From assembly GCA_000499405.2 (NCBI GenBank), contig HG738138.1, forward strand, positions 2,649,868 to 2,713,867: 64,000 bases of DNA, in the 5' to 3' direction. The position numbers were made by a program, and so were the translations under genes. Below, piece by piece: positions 29,043-43,651 of this stretch. The stretch's first letter is position 1; the number at the start of each line of letters is the position of its first letter. The notes under the pieces are model-generated. The model worked only from the letters and a program-made list of their open reading frames with translations. It ran no database searches and was not told the DNA's origin. Source of the DNA: Onchocerca volvulus. Lineage: Eukaryota > Nematoda > Chromadorea > Rhabditida > Onchocercidae.

Positions 29043-32000
29043 TATATATAGGTTAAGAACCATTTTCGAAAATAGTATGATGAATGGGAGCAAAGTAGAA
29101 GAATAATTATTCGGGAAAATTTCTCAAATTCATAAACAATTTTCAAATTTTTATACAAAAAAAAAAAAATAAAATAAATCTGAGGAACGAAAATGAATTG
29201 ATAATAATTTTTCCGAAATAATTGAAAGAAAAACTTTTCATTTTATCGGACATTAAAGTTCTATTCAGCGAGAAGCTTTCTCTCAATTTTGTTTACTTAC
29301 TTTATCAAAATGAATATATGCAATTCTCATTTTCATGGAAAATTTCAATTTTTTTTTTTTCCATTTAAATATTCTCAGTATTATTTATATTCTTTTCCTT
29401 TCTTTTTTTTTCTCTTGTTTTTTTTCTTTTTTTACTTCTCATCTTTTTAAGCAATTTCATTTTTCTTAATATTATCGTTAAAATGGCTGGAAAAGAAAAA
29501 TTAACTTGTTTAATTTTATTTGAAAATTGCTTTTAGATGAAATATAACATTTGTTAATTACTGAAAATTGTTCTTCTATAAGATATAAATAAGTCAATTT
29601 TATTGACATTGCTATAACTCATAGAATTTTTTCTGACAAATTATTTCTGTCAAGCAAAAAAACATCAAAAGGAATTTAAATAAAAAATTAATGCAATATT
29701 ATGTATCATATCTCTCTCTCTCTCTCTTTTTTTTTTGTTTCCTCTAACTATTGGTCAATTAATTTTTGAGAAAATTTTGATCAATTTTTAACTAAAAAGT
29801 AACTTTATCTTCCGTTTCATTTTGCACCTGTTTAATTTTGACATATCACTGATAACGGAAAGTAAACAATTCACGTTTTTTTGCAACATCGATTAATTGT
29901 TAATATAAATTGCTATTTCGATTGTTATTAATAACAAATTCAATAATCTTTAAAACTTTTCTGTTATTATCCATCTTTCTTTCGCCCTTTCTTCCTTCCT
30001 TCCTTTCCTTTTTTTCCTCCATTATCAATCAGTAAGAACTAAGTTATCAAAAATCAAAAAAAAGAAAAAATCAACTTTCACCACTATTTTTTCTTTCTTA
30101 CCTCTCATTATTATTCTATTTATAGTTATTCATAAATATGATGATGATATTTTGTGTTTGAAAAAAAAAAAAAAAAAAAAAAAAAACAACTTTCACAACA
30201 ATCTCAATTGGATAATTCATTCATTCCGATAATTCATTCATTAATGATAATAATGCATTATTTTTGTCAGATAATCGTATCCGAAAAATTGCATGATAGA
30301 GAAGAATATAATAATATATATTCCACTTATGCTTTTTACATTTTATTTGAAAACTGTTAGTATTTTATGAATTTTGCGATGCAAATTCTCACTCATATTA
30401 AAGCAGATAATATGATAAATACTCCAATAATGCCTTTTGCTTTTTATTTTTAAAATTGCATATTTTAAAATTCCAAGATATATAAATAAATCCGTAATCA
30501 TATCAAGAGAGGATAATATTTTAGTTAGTTAGCGAAATGAATAAGCCGTTTATTTAGTCCACATTTCCGATTTTGCTACTTCTGAAGAACAAGAAGTACT
30601 TTAATCTTTTAAGATTGCGAGAAGTATAAGCTATCTAAAATTTTTGCTGATAATTTCCTTTTTCTTCCTCTCCTTATATATATATATATATTTAATCTTT
30701 TAAGATTGAAAAAAATAAATCAATATATATATATATTTTTTTTTTTTTATTTATTTATGTTTACTTATTTATTCATTTATTATTCTTTAATTAAAAAAAA
30801 CAAACAAACAAATGATTATTCGAATAAATTCTTACAGTGAATGAAAAGGAATTCAGAGTTTAGCGAAAAACTGTAAAAGTTTTCATTTGAATTTCGAATC
30901 CTTCCTCTTTTTTTTTTTTCAACGGATTTTCCGATTTCTTGTCATTTTGGAACAATTGTAATGATGAAAATTCGATTGGTAAAATGAGCGAGATGAAACG
31001 AAGGAAGAAGACGGAGATTGTGGGGGAGAGAAACGATTAAAAATGTTCTTATATTCTTTTACATTAAAAAAAAAAAAAAGAAAAAAAACGAAAAAAAGGA
31101 AAAAAAGAGAGAAAGATCTCATTTTTAGATTGTTAATATGTTGATATTGACTGATTTGAATAAACAGTTCTTGATAGTAGTAGCACTTAAGCAGTGTAAA
31201 TTAAACAACGCAAGAATAGATATACTCTTCAATTGCTTAAAAACAAGCTTGCATTTACAAGTTCGATTCCTTTACTTTGATAATTATCATTTCATGAAGT
31301 TAACAAAAAGTATTATTACTTGGCAATATGTTTGTTTGTTTGTCTTTTTTTTCCCAAGCATTTAAATTTAATGCTTGGCAGATTTCAACTTAATTTCAGG
31401 AAATAGATTTTGACCTTTTGAGCTTTTTTAGTGAATGTAGAATTGTTGCTTAAGCACTATCTAATGGTTGGAATGAGAAATTGAAAAACGACAGTTGGTT
31501 CAATGAATTTGATAAAAGGGCAAGAGTACTGCACAACGGAAAAAATATTCATCAGTTAGGTGAACTTTTTTGCAAAGTAAGCATTACAGTTAGAATCCAG
31601 ATGCTCCCATTATATTTGAAAATCACTAATAATCAATCACCTAAAATCTCGACTTTTCCTTCAATTTTTCTTATTCTCTTTCTTCTTTATATCGTAAAAA
31701 CAAGAAAGTGAAATGCTTTTACGAAAGTGAGCAATTTTCAAAAATCAATTTTAGGAGCGTTTTTGGAGATGCTAAAATTTCAATCCTTCCAAAAATCTTG
31801 CGGAACAGCTCTAAATAAAAGCTATTGAATAATTATGACAGAAATAAACATATATATGGTACTTTTTTTCCATGTCACTGAAAATGTTTGACATCAGAAC
31901 TACTAAAAATTTGGATAACAACGTAATGCTGCGCTATCTGATAGAGCAATCCATTTGTCAAGAGATCAATTCCTATGTTATACATAGCTTATCATTTGAA

Positions 32001-34049
32001 AACTGGCATTTTCATATTTTGGCCTGTCGAAGATCTCGAAAGATCTTTGTCATATCAGAAAATTTCTTCTCAAATAACTTTGTCCATTTGTTTAATCTCA
32101 AATATCCATCTGCTAAATTTTGCACAAACTGCCTCTTATCATGCTGGATGCATTACGAAGCTCTAAACAGCATTCTCATTTTGAACTGAAAGAGGTCAAC
32201 CAATAATCAGTGTTGCCACATCAGAGTAATTTATTTACATAACAAATTTTTCAACCAAATAATAAAGATGTGAATAACATAAGAAAAAAAATACACACAA
32301 GATAAAGCAAAATTATCAGGAAATTACGTTGTGTGCCGAAGTATTTAAATGATTTAGCATAGACGAAACTATTAACTTTCCATCATCTCATTGGTCTTTC
32401 CCCCCCTCATCCACTCAATTTAATTCTGTTTAAGGATCATCTAAAACTCTCAACCTTATTTCTCCCTGCTTTATCGATGAATATAAAATACCGCTCTTGT
32501 ATTTTTCAATGAACTAGGAGGAGAAAAGAATATTTGCTACAAAGTTTAGCATGATTTCTTATTTTTATGGCAATTTCAAAATTTGCATTACCAATCACGT
32601 TATCTATGAATATTTTTTATTGTTCAGAGTGTATGGCATATCTATTACTCACTACACGTTTGTGCCTTTTCGAATCCGATATGCGGCACGCAAAGCTTTT
32701 AACGCAGCACTCCGATCTCACTTTTATCGCTGTCAGGCTCATTCTTCACAGATCGGTTTTTTTTTTTTTTTTTTTTCCCGAAAATTGCTCGAAACCATGG
32801 TGAAAATTTAAAAATTTGTCTTTTTTTTTTTCTTTTTTTTTAAAGGAAATGAGTGAAACTTTTTTTTTTTTTAAAGCCAAAAAAGAAAATTGTAACGCTT
32901 CTTCTCTTCCGCCTCAACCTGAAATTTCAAACAATATTCTTCCCCATCCATATTAAATCTGCTTTTTTTGGCAAATTACAGCTTCTATTTTTTTAGGACC
33001 ATCAAGTGAATTGATGGCGGTCCAGTACTAAAGGTTCCAATTTTAGTACGATTAGAAAAACTCAATATAATGCCACAAACATCAGTCATTCGCCCACAGA
33101 TTGCACATAGGGACCGATTTTTCTCCTATGAAAACAAATGGTTCTCTCTCAAAACAAAAAAAAAGAAGGAAACTTTCTTGGAACAACTTCTGGAATTTCG
33201 ACTAACTCAAAGATCATTGCATTATTAGATTAGAGTAGTGGAAGAAAAGAGATTTAAAGTAAATATATAAATGAATTGAAAATATAGAAAACTTCTGCGT
33301 CTAATGCACAATAATTTAAGCAAGATTCGCAATGTTATAGACAAGAAAGAATCTGGATGACTGCTAATAAGGAAACTCATATGCTTCCATCTCATCATTT
33401 AAATATCAATTATATTTACAGTACGAAAGGCAAACGGAAAGGCTTCATGGATTTTGCTTCATTAAACATTAAACGTGTTAATTTAAATAAATGATAGTAA
33501 AGAATAAAAGTCAATTAGATCAATGAAATTTTCAAACAAGAACCTGAATCTGGTAGCCGACCATGTTTTCGTATATTCACCCAATCTGGGTAATGACAGA
33601 ACAAAGAATGCAGAAAATAGAATAAGTGTATCAGAACTAGATAGAATTGCGAGGTACCAATTAATGGATGAGGAAAACATGAAACGGTGGGTGAATATAC
33701 GGATGGAGGTAATGTTTGCGCAAAGGCCAAACACGATAATCGGTAGGGTGATAAGGCCAAGTAATAGCCTTTCCTCATATGCATAAAACTGATACGATAA
33801 ATGGCATTCACAATCAACAGACAATATTGTACACCATTCTGGCGATTCATCACCATATTGATGTTCATTTTCCACTGTACTGTTACTGCTATCCGTGATA
33901 CTGCTAAGTATCAACTTATGGGGTGACGGGACAGTCGGGATGAATAACCGTGTAATGGTACTGATGTCAACACTAGTAACAGTAGTCGAAATATTGGAAG
34001 TAGCAGCATTTATGGTATCAAAAATTTTACCGGTTGCGACCACATCCAT
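23829..34049 (-). CDS. FMRFamide/neuropeptide receptor-like GPCR (class A), partial model
   Basis: A seven-helix plasma-membrane receptor of the nematode FRPR type, expected to bind neuropeptides and signal through G proteins. Supported exons (minus strand, 5' to 3') are 34049-33544, about 27745-27574, 24619-24449 and 24063-23829. Exon 1 gives a Ser/Thr-rich N-terminus of about 95 residues with NIS, NST and similar glycosylation sites, then TM1 (GLITLPIIVFGLCANI) and TM2 (INWYLAILSSSDTLILFSAF). Exon 2 holds the end of TM3 with SVWMTTGMSVHRYIGVC (HRY in place of DRY) and TM4. Exon 3 carries RLNQTYRLIFFGWAYTILM and TM5. Exon 4 carries RRSNRLHRR, a basic loop 3, TM6 and the start of TM7. The segment joining TM2 to TM3 and the end of TM7 are not confidently located; a weak terminal exon with KFRR lies at about 23705-23783. 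A TCCTCAG acceptor sits 2 bases before the ATG, as for a trans-spliced gene. The exon 1 to exon 2 intron is about 5.8 kb and contains the assembly gap. Confidence 0.7.
25456..25580. repeat. (ATT)n microsatellite
   Basis: A long uninterrupted ATT/TTA trinucleotide run of about 24 units is followed by a short interrupted tail (TATTGTTATTAATTATTATT). It lies in an intron of the GPCR gene. The apparent poly-Asn frame on the minus strand is a consequence of the repeat. Confidence 0.9.
28956..29000. other. Assembly gap (45 N) between poly-A and poly-T runs
   Basis: Forty-five N bases follow about 40 A and precede about 39 T. Mirror-image homopolymers on both sides suggest that sequencing or assembly stalled at the runs, so the true length and content here are unknown. 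Confidence 0.97.
31354..31378. repeat. Short perfect hairpin
   Basis: CCAAGCATT at 31354-31362 and AATGCTTGG at 31370-31378 are perfect reverse complements around a 7-base loop TAAATTT. It lies in the GPCR intron and no function is apparent. Confidence 0.6.
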
Positions 34050-34336
34050 TACTGAGGAGATAAACAGACCTCGTCTAGGGTCACCGAGACCGTGAAACAG
34101 AAACACGATTAAAGGCTTGAAAGTAATAGTAGCCTAGGCTGAGAAAGTATCCGTCTTTTGCAGTCCCGCCCCTTCTAAAAAAACATGAGTAGAGTAAAAG
34201 AGTTGATTACCCTCTACAAGCCCAAGCAATAGCAGCAACAGCCGCTAAGCTTCCGCCAGTGACGAATGGAATGGATTGATGAATGGATAATACACAATAT
34301 AACATTAACGGCCTGAACAGTGTATCAGCTTCTCCT

Positions 34337-37300
34337 TCATTGGCGTAATGCATTAGGAAATCGTTGCTCGTAACGTTCATCACGGAGAAACTTCGCCCAC
34401 ACCAACTGACCTAAAATGCAGTTTCAAATTTCCGCTAAAAAATGAAATTCCTTTTATTTTTTCCATCATTTAAATTGAAAATGTCAGAAATCTTATCCTC
34501 AGAAATCATGAATACAGTTCAAAGCAAGATTTTTTGATTGTAATCGAGCAACAATCAGATATTCTCGAAAAATTTCTGAAGCCATATCTGGATTCTGAGA
34601 TCTGACTTTTTCGAATTTCCATTTACTGATTTTAATGAATATAATATAAAATGAATGGAAAAAGAACAAACTCCAGAAAGTGTTTAGGCTTATTCTTAGC
34701 TTATGATAACTTCAAGTAAAACAAGTTTCAGGTGTTACTTTTCGATGTCATCAAAAGAAAGCCCAAACAGTTAACCAGTTTAATTAATTCAGGGAATGAA
34801 TTTACTATTCGGTCGATTCAAGATATCATTCCCTCTACTTTTTTTCCTATGATTTCATTCGTTTCCAGGATATAAAATGGAATAAACGTATATCTTTTTT
34901 TATCACTATGAATCTTATTCGTTAGAGAGCTTTAAAAATCTATTTTTTTTTTAACTACTTAATCTCGTTCAAAATTGCAAAATTAGAAGCCATCATAAGC
35001 TTCTACACATTTTTAAAAAATAAAGCAAAAGAAGTACATGTACTTTCCGGAACTTTATATTGCAAATTAAGACCTTCAACACTTATGGACTATGTCGTCA
35101 TTAACAAATTAACATAATGTGTTATTCATAATCATTTTCTATAGTTAAAAACCAGCGAAAGAGCAAACAAACATTTAGTGATATTTTTAGCATAATATTT
35201 TTCTTTTTCCGCTTCGATGAATATTTCAGCGAAGTGAAAATCCAACTAAGTTAGAGCTTTTAAAACTATTCAGCAGTACTAAATAGTTTTTAAAGATCTG
35301 TGTAGTTAAATGATTATCTCAAAAAAACCTTTAACAGTATCTCTCGAGTTTCTTTTAAAGAGGTCACTTCTGTTAAAAAAGCATAGCAGTCACTGGAAAT
35401 TATTAAAAAGTGATCTGAAGTAATATAAAATTATCTATTCAAATATAAAGTGGAGATCTTGCTCCACACCATTTATTATTATATAATAAATAGAAGAAAG
35501 AAGTTTGGAAAACTATCCCATCAATTTGAAGACTTTCTGTTTAGCAGTTAGAAAAATGAAATGTTTGGAATGCTTGGAAAAAACAGCTTTTTTTTTTTCC
35601 TTCAGAAACTAGAAAATTTCAAAACAGATCAAAACAGAAAATTCCAAGACAGATCAGAAAAACATTGTGCAGAAAATTAAAACTGCTGATTCCAGACAGT
35701 TGGAAATTCCAAGCAACTGATAAAGAAAATCTATTGCAGAAAAATTGATTACATTTTCTACATTATTTCATTCTCAAATTCAACTAGAAAATTGAAAAAG
35801 ATGTCTCGTACCGTTGAACCAAGTTCCATGTAATGATTTAAAAGCACAACTGCAATCAGTTAAAGAGGCGAAACGAGCAAACATCACGCCCTCTTTAGAA
35901 TCCTTTTCCACATAAACATGTAACGGTTTAATTGGGGCTATTTTCTGTAGCAAAGCTTCTTTCAGATCCATATATTTTGCTTCATAATCTCTGAAACATT
36001 TTTATTGCAATTTCTTTTAAAGAAAAAAGTTTAGATAACTCAACAATGACAAACGAAAACTATTGCTTGAATTGAATGAAATATAAAGAAGGCAGAATAA
36101 TCTCTTCCATGAAGCATACCCAGAAATACATTACTCACTCTGATCTCTTCCTGAGTTTCTGCTCGATTTCTATAACAACTGATACACCTTCAGCATCTTA
36201 ATTTCAAAATCTTGACCGATCAAAGCAACTTACTTTGCTGAAGAAAACATTCCGCGTAGCTTCAGACAATGCGATGGCGCCTGGTCTAACATATTGCGCC
36301 GCATACTTCCATCAAACGCTGTAAGTGATTTAATTATTACAAGACACATTATTAAAATACTTTTATGAATATTAGTGAAAAAGTCTATAAATATACTACT
36401 TCTCCCCATAATTATGCAGAAGAATATGCTTCTAGACTACACGTCCAAACACCTTATCTCATTTTTGAATTTCTAAATAAGTTGTATAGTATATTACATC
36501 TTTATTCTGCAGACCTCATATGGAGGACTAAAACTCATTAATTGTTCGGTTGTTAAAATATTTTCTGTCTTTAAATAATGAATATACAAACTTTAATGGT
36601 TCTACTCTTGCTGTAGGAAAGAACAGAACAAAAGTACATTGGAATACTGCAAACGAATGGAACAAATTATTCTGGATAAACCAATGAAAACTTAAAGTGC
36701 ACGTACCACTGCCCTGCCAACCATTCTTTTTTGCGGGGATCCACCGCCATACAGAGCACTCTACACCATTGATAATTCGAGTTTCTGTGCTTACTCGTGA
36801 TTCATTTAAATTGATAAATTTAACCGCTTCCTGCCATCGGCGCCATTCCGGACTATTACGCATTCTATCAAAACAAAAATAAATTTCACAAAAATCATGC
36901 ACAGGTTAATTCCATTTCAAATTTGATAATAAAATATAATATATATATATATATATATATAAGAAACCTCTGAGATGGTGGAAGAAGCATATCTCGCACA
37001 TGAGGCACGGCAACGTAAATTTGACCTTGTTCATTTGCATCGCGAATAATATCTGCAAAACGTATAAACAGAACTGATGATGTATTATTACAATCCTTAC
37101 ACAAATGAAACGGATAGTCTAGCAATTAATTCCCATATGAACCTACCAGTAATTTTTTCAATGAGGTCAAAAGTACGGCGTTTATCTTCGGCCTTCTTTT
37201 TTGTCTGATAGAGTCGTAACATATAAACACCAACCACCATTCCACATACTGCAATAACTTTTCGGATCACAAAACTCATATTATTTTGAAAAAAATTATG

Positions 37301-39574
37301 AAATAAACAATCAGAAAATCAGATGAATTTTGGCATAATTTGATAATCACCTAAGCATAATTAGCGAGTGGACTGAAGAATCAAGTGACCTGACAGTTCT
37401 TTTCTTGGAGGTGGAAAGTCCATGCCTTGATGTATTTCATACCTTGGAGTCTTAGTATTACTCAGCAGATGAATTCTGCATAATAACTATAAATTTCCCT
37501 CCTCGTAATGATGATTCAGATGGATTTCGCAATAATTAAGAAAGACATCCACTCACTATAGAGTCTAGGTATTAGTTCTTGGGATTGTGATAGGAAAGCA
37601 TTCAGCAGAGAAGCTCTGTGGAATAAACAAATGAAGAAAAAGCATACCCACAGCTAATGTAAGTAACGGGAGAATCGCATACGTATATAAGAAAAACACG
37701 GTATCCTTCGCAGCAACTATAACAATTGACATAATTATTTTTTAAAAATTTGAGTTTTGTAAATTGTAGTTTTATCTTATTAAATTTTTGCCACCTCCTT
37801 GTTAAAAAAAAAAAAAAAAAAAAAGATCAAATTATTAATTATAGTGGTAAAAAAGATAACCGCGATAAGATTTTATATGAGATACTGAACGATTTGTTTT
37901 GAAAATGCATTACTTATTCACCTTGTCTAATTTATGTCATTACTCAAGGATCTAAAGGTTAACTACGATATCTGATAAAAGTTGCGCACCATAAAATTGA
38001 TCAAAAATTACAGAAAAAAAGTACTCACTGTAAGCGATTCGACTGCTATGAATCAAAGCACCTGAATTTGCAGTCGTCAAATAAGCAATAAGCAAAAAAC
38101 CAAACAAAGAGACAAGGGAGAATAATAGTACTCGTGATATGTCAAAGCCCAATATAGCGCTACGTGTTGGTGCAGTTTCTCGAAAGGAATACGAATATTT
38201 CTCATGAAATGATTGAAAAGGTTTGGCTGACTGAAATTTCATCAATTCAATAAATTTCAAGTATTCGAAACTTGTTCAGGCCAGGAAGGATTCTCAACCT
38301 AACAAATATGGTCACATCTTGCTGTTGCAAAACCGAAGAAAGCCAGAAAAGCTTCCCTAATTATGCCTCATTAAAGAATCTCTAATAAGGTCTTCATAAA
38401 ACAGTAGTTTTTAATTATAAATGACAAAAAGATTTAGTAAAGAATTATACAGAGAATTCTCTTCGCCTTTCTTTTTTCTTGTCCATGAAGATTACTCACG
38501 ATATTTTCTTATTCATGAAGATTATTCAAGATCAAAATAAAACCTGAAAACAAACCTTTGAGAAAGACTTGCGTGGAAGAATGAACGATGTCCACATCTT
38601 AAGATACTTGTTCAATACTGAGAAAATTGAGAATGGCTTCTGCCTCCCATGCATTAAGGTTGGGCTCGAAGTGACTATGCGTGAACTTTCCATATGATCA
38701 TCATCACTGTCACTATCATAGTCGTCAATCGGTCTTTTCGAAACATTCAACTCTTCTTGACTATCTTTGAAATCCAGCCGACGTCTTGCATTCCGATCTT
38801 AAAAAATTGTCTTTTGTGGAATTTACGTTTGAAATCACCAAAAATTACCATGGTCACTCAGTCATTCAGCGCAATGAATCTCAAAATACTAAGCAATTAC
38901 AGTAGTAGGATAGATACAATCAAACCGCTGAATCATTAAATTTACTATTTCGATGTATAATAAATGAACTGAGAAGAGTTAATATAGAATGATACAACAT
39001 ACAATTTGAGGCTGAATACGTTCCTCTTGAAATATCTTTCTGATCGTTCACAGATCTAGGTGTGTAAGAAGAGGAGGAAGAAGCCGGATAAGACGATCGA
39101 AAGCGAGGAACCATGGTCGGACGAGGTGGCGTTGGAGGTTTTCGTGCACCATAAACCTGAAAATAATAAAATGAAAGTACAGTACTTAAAATATAGGCTT
39201 TCTAAATATCACATTAGTAATACACACATTTGTGAGATCATCCGATGAGTGACTGGGAGTACCGGAAGACTTGCTTTGGAGTCGTTTCTCAAGTTGCTTT
39301 TCATAGATGGTACGAGTTGTAGCGGTTATTGGTCCCACGTTTGCACCAAGAGCAACTAAATTAGTCCGCAATTCCTCATCTGACAAAGTATGCACAGGCT
39401 GAAAACTTTGTAAAACTGACTTCACAGCATATAACTTATCATGATAAAGCTGATAAATTAGCACTTTTCGGTATAACGATCAGAAGAAGAGAAGAAACCA
39501 ACTTTTTGAAGTTTTCGACTAGGGCTTCTTGAACTTTGACGTGCCGAACTGAAGTTTTTGACTGAACCCGACAT
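34337..39574 (-). CDS. lem-2: LEM-2 / MAN1-family inner nuclear membrane protein
   Basis: An inner nuclear membrane protein that binds BAF and chromatin through its LEM domain and helps nuclear envelope reassembly. Twelve exons close in frame to 530 residues (C. elegans LEM-2 is about 500): 39574-39503, 39398-39228, 39156-39003, 38797-38556, 38230-38029, 37716-37648, 37248-37147, 37052-36968, 36864-36707, 36318-36234, 35990-35812 and 34410-34337. The LEM motif is LSDEELRTNLVALGANVGPI (about 29-48). A basic, Ser-rich nucleoplasmic stretch follows, then TM1 (about 247-265), a short lumenal loop and TM2 (about 287-313). The C-terminal winged-helix-like MAN1 part has RRTFDLIEKI, VPHVRDMLLPPSQR, INLNESRVSTETRIING and ALHGTWF-type SLHGTWFNG. 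The last exon supplies GQLVWAKFLRDERYEQRFP after a 1.4-kb intron. The first 24 residues before the LEM domain are an extension not seen in C. elegans and are the weakest part. A TTCCAG acceptor 2 bases before the ATG suggests trans-splicing. Confidence 0.93.
36938..36961. repeat. (AT)n microsatellite in lem-2 intron
   Basis: About twelve TA/AT dinucleotides lie in the short intron between lem-2 exons 8 and 9, immediately beside the exon 8 donor. The run could vary in length between individuals. Confidence 0.8.
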
Positions 39575-39739
39575 ATCTGGAAGTTGACCGTTGGAAACTT
39601 GCAAAAAACAGCTTAAAACTCTTTGACGAAATAATGCCTAGTAAGACCTAGCTAGCTCACTAATCAACAATTTAGTCAACAGTCTTGACTCGCTAGAATT
39701 ATCCTCTTTTACAAACCTACACGTATAACTATTTCTTTA

Positions 39740-39777
39740 CCGGAAGATGCGCGTCCAACCGGAAGATGCGCGTCCAA
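39740..39777. repeat. Perfect 19-bp tandem duplication with ETS-like cores
   Basis: CCGGAAGATGCGCGTCCAA occurs twice with no spacer (39740-39758 and 39759-39777), ending about 165 bases upstream of the lem-2 ATG. Each copy includes ACCGGAAG or CCGGAAG, the core recognised by ETS-family factors, and a GC-rich GCGCG that stands out in this AT-rich region. The regulatory role is inferred. Confidence 0.65.
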
Positions 39778-39967
39778 AACAACTAGACATTTTTGAAAAG
39801 AAAATATAATTGCAAATTTATATCCTATTAACTATTTTTTGTACATTCCAATGAAGTTATTCCAAGTTTTTTCTACAATGTTCAACACATCATCTGCTAT
39901 ATCTTCGTTTATAACAAAATTTTGCGTCCACGTAAATGACTTATTCATGTTCCACGGAGAAAATATG

Positions 39968-40160
39968 GAAATTCTATCAATCAATCACTTGATATATATT
40001 AAGATTGATATCAATATATATTAAGATTAATTAAGTGATTGATCAATAGAATTTCTATATATTAATTAACTTAATATACATTATTTGATCGATCGAACAT
40101 ATATTATTAAATGATTGATCCATTCCATCGATCAATCACTTAATATATTGATCCTCAGTC
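39968..40160. repeat. Cluster of AT-rich inverted repeats
   Basis: GAAATTCTATCAATCAATCA (39968) pairs with TGATTGATCAATAGAATTTC (ending 40055), leaving a central segment made of two copies of GATATATATTAAGATT-like sequence. Further copies of the arm, AAATGATTGATC and GATCAATCACTTAATATATT, lie to about 40155. The nested arms look like an element inserted into itself or a repeatedly folded replication product. Confidence 0.65.
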
Positions 40161-40410
40161 AGAACGAAAAAAAAGAAACCACCCATCAAGTCCGGAATCA
40201 ATCCCTACCGACAAAATCACTTGTCATCTATCATCGACTTGAGACAATTTTTACAACCTGGTAGAAAGAATATGAATATGTTGGAGTGGGCAGAGAAAAG
40301 AGGAATTCTTAGAGAATTTATAGAGTATGTATAAAAAGAGTTTAGAGAGAGCTAGTGTATTATATCTTTTGCTGTTCGTACTTCCGAATATCGGGAGAAG
40401 TTATTGATAA

Positions 40411-40437
40411 TGTTTCGGGAGACGTTCTCCCGAAACA
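40411..40437. repeat. Perfect GC-rich hairpin upstream of p38 gene
   Basis: TGTTTCGGGAGA and TCTCCCGAAACA are perfect reverse complements separated by CGT, about 350 bases before the p38 ATG. A partial copy, CCGAATATCGGGAGAAG, precedes it at about 40384. It could be a palindromic protein site or the stem of a small transcript. Confidence 0.65.
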
Positions 40438-40789
40438 TGTATGGTTTTTAGTGATAAAATGACAAGCCAAATTAGGGCAATATCCGGAAGGCATCCGGCT
40501 CTCGTCATTTGTTCCTGAAAAAGCTCTTTCAGAACTTTTATCAATCTTCCTTTTTTTTTTTCCATTTTTCTATTTGATTTCTGATACTTTTTGCATTGGA
40601 ATTTTTTTGGCGATAAAAATACGTCGAAATCTGAGTACATGGGCTCAGCTGAATACTTCCTGTTTATGTTATCCGAGATTTTATGGCTTCTGCTCTTCTT
40701 CGAATTTGATTAATTATTTTCAAAGTTCTTAAATTTTGAAGTTTTACAGTTTATTTTCGGGAAGTAAAATTTCATTGATGAAGTAACAA

Positions 40790-43651
<2,862 letters not shown>

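Larger units (their letters stand above)
28000..33480. other. GPCR intron and flank, no further gene assigned
   Basis: This lies mostly inside the large GPCR intron. Less AT-rich patches occur at about 31870-32200 and 32550-32760, and both carry overlapping open frames (up to 105 residues at 31872-32189) without any motif I recognise. The missing GPCR exon between TM2 and TM3 should lie in this intron or in the gap at 28956-29000. Confidence 0.45.
39575..40789. promoter_or_regulatory. Divergent upstream region shared by lem-2 and the p38 gene
   Basis: The two start codons face away from each other 1.2 kb apart, so this segment should carry both promoters. It holds a perfect 19-bp tandem duplication (39740-39777), a cluster of AT-rich inverted repeats (39968-40160) and a perfect 12-bp-arm hairpin (40411-40437). 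No TATA or initiator could be assigned with confidence. Confidence 0.5.

Noticed and set aside
28802..29158. Open frames running through the N gap
   Set aside because: They consist of Lys and Phe runs from homopolymers and undetermined residues from Ns.
31872..32189. 105-codon open frame with a second overlapping frame at 31975-32166
   Set aside because: Neither frame has a recognisable family signature and two frames are open at once, so coding selection is not evident. A translated search would settle it.
34217..34410. A second open frame across the lem-2 terminal exon and its 3' flank
   Set aside because: The lem-2 frame (GQLVWAKFLRDERYEQRFP, then stop) matches the family and phases exactly with exon 11; the other frame is a shadow that happens to stay open.
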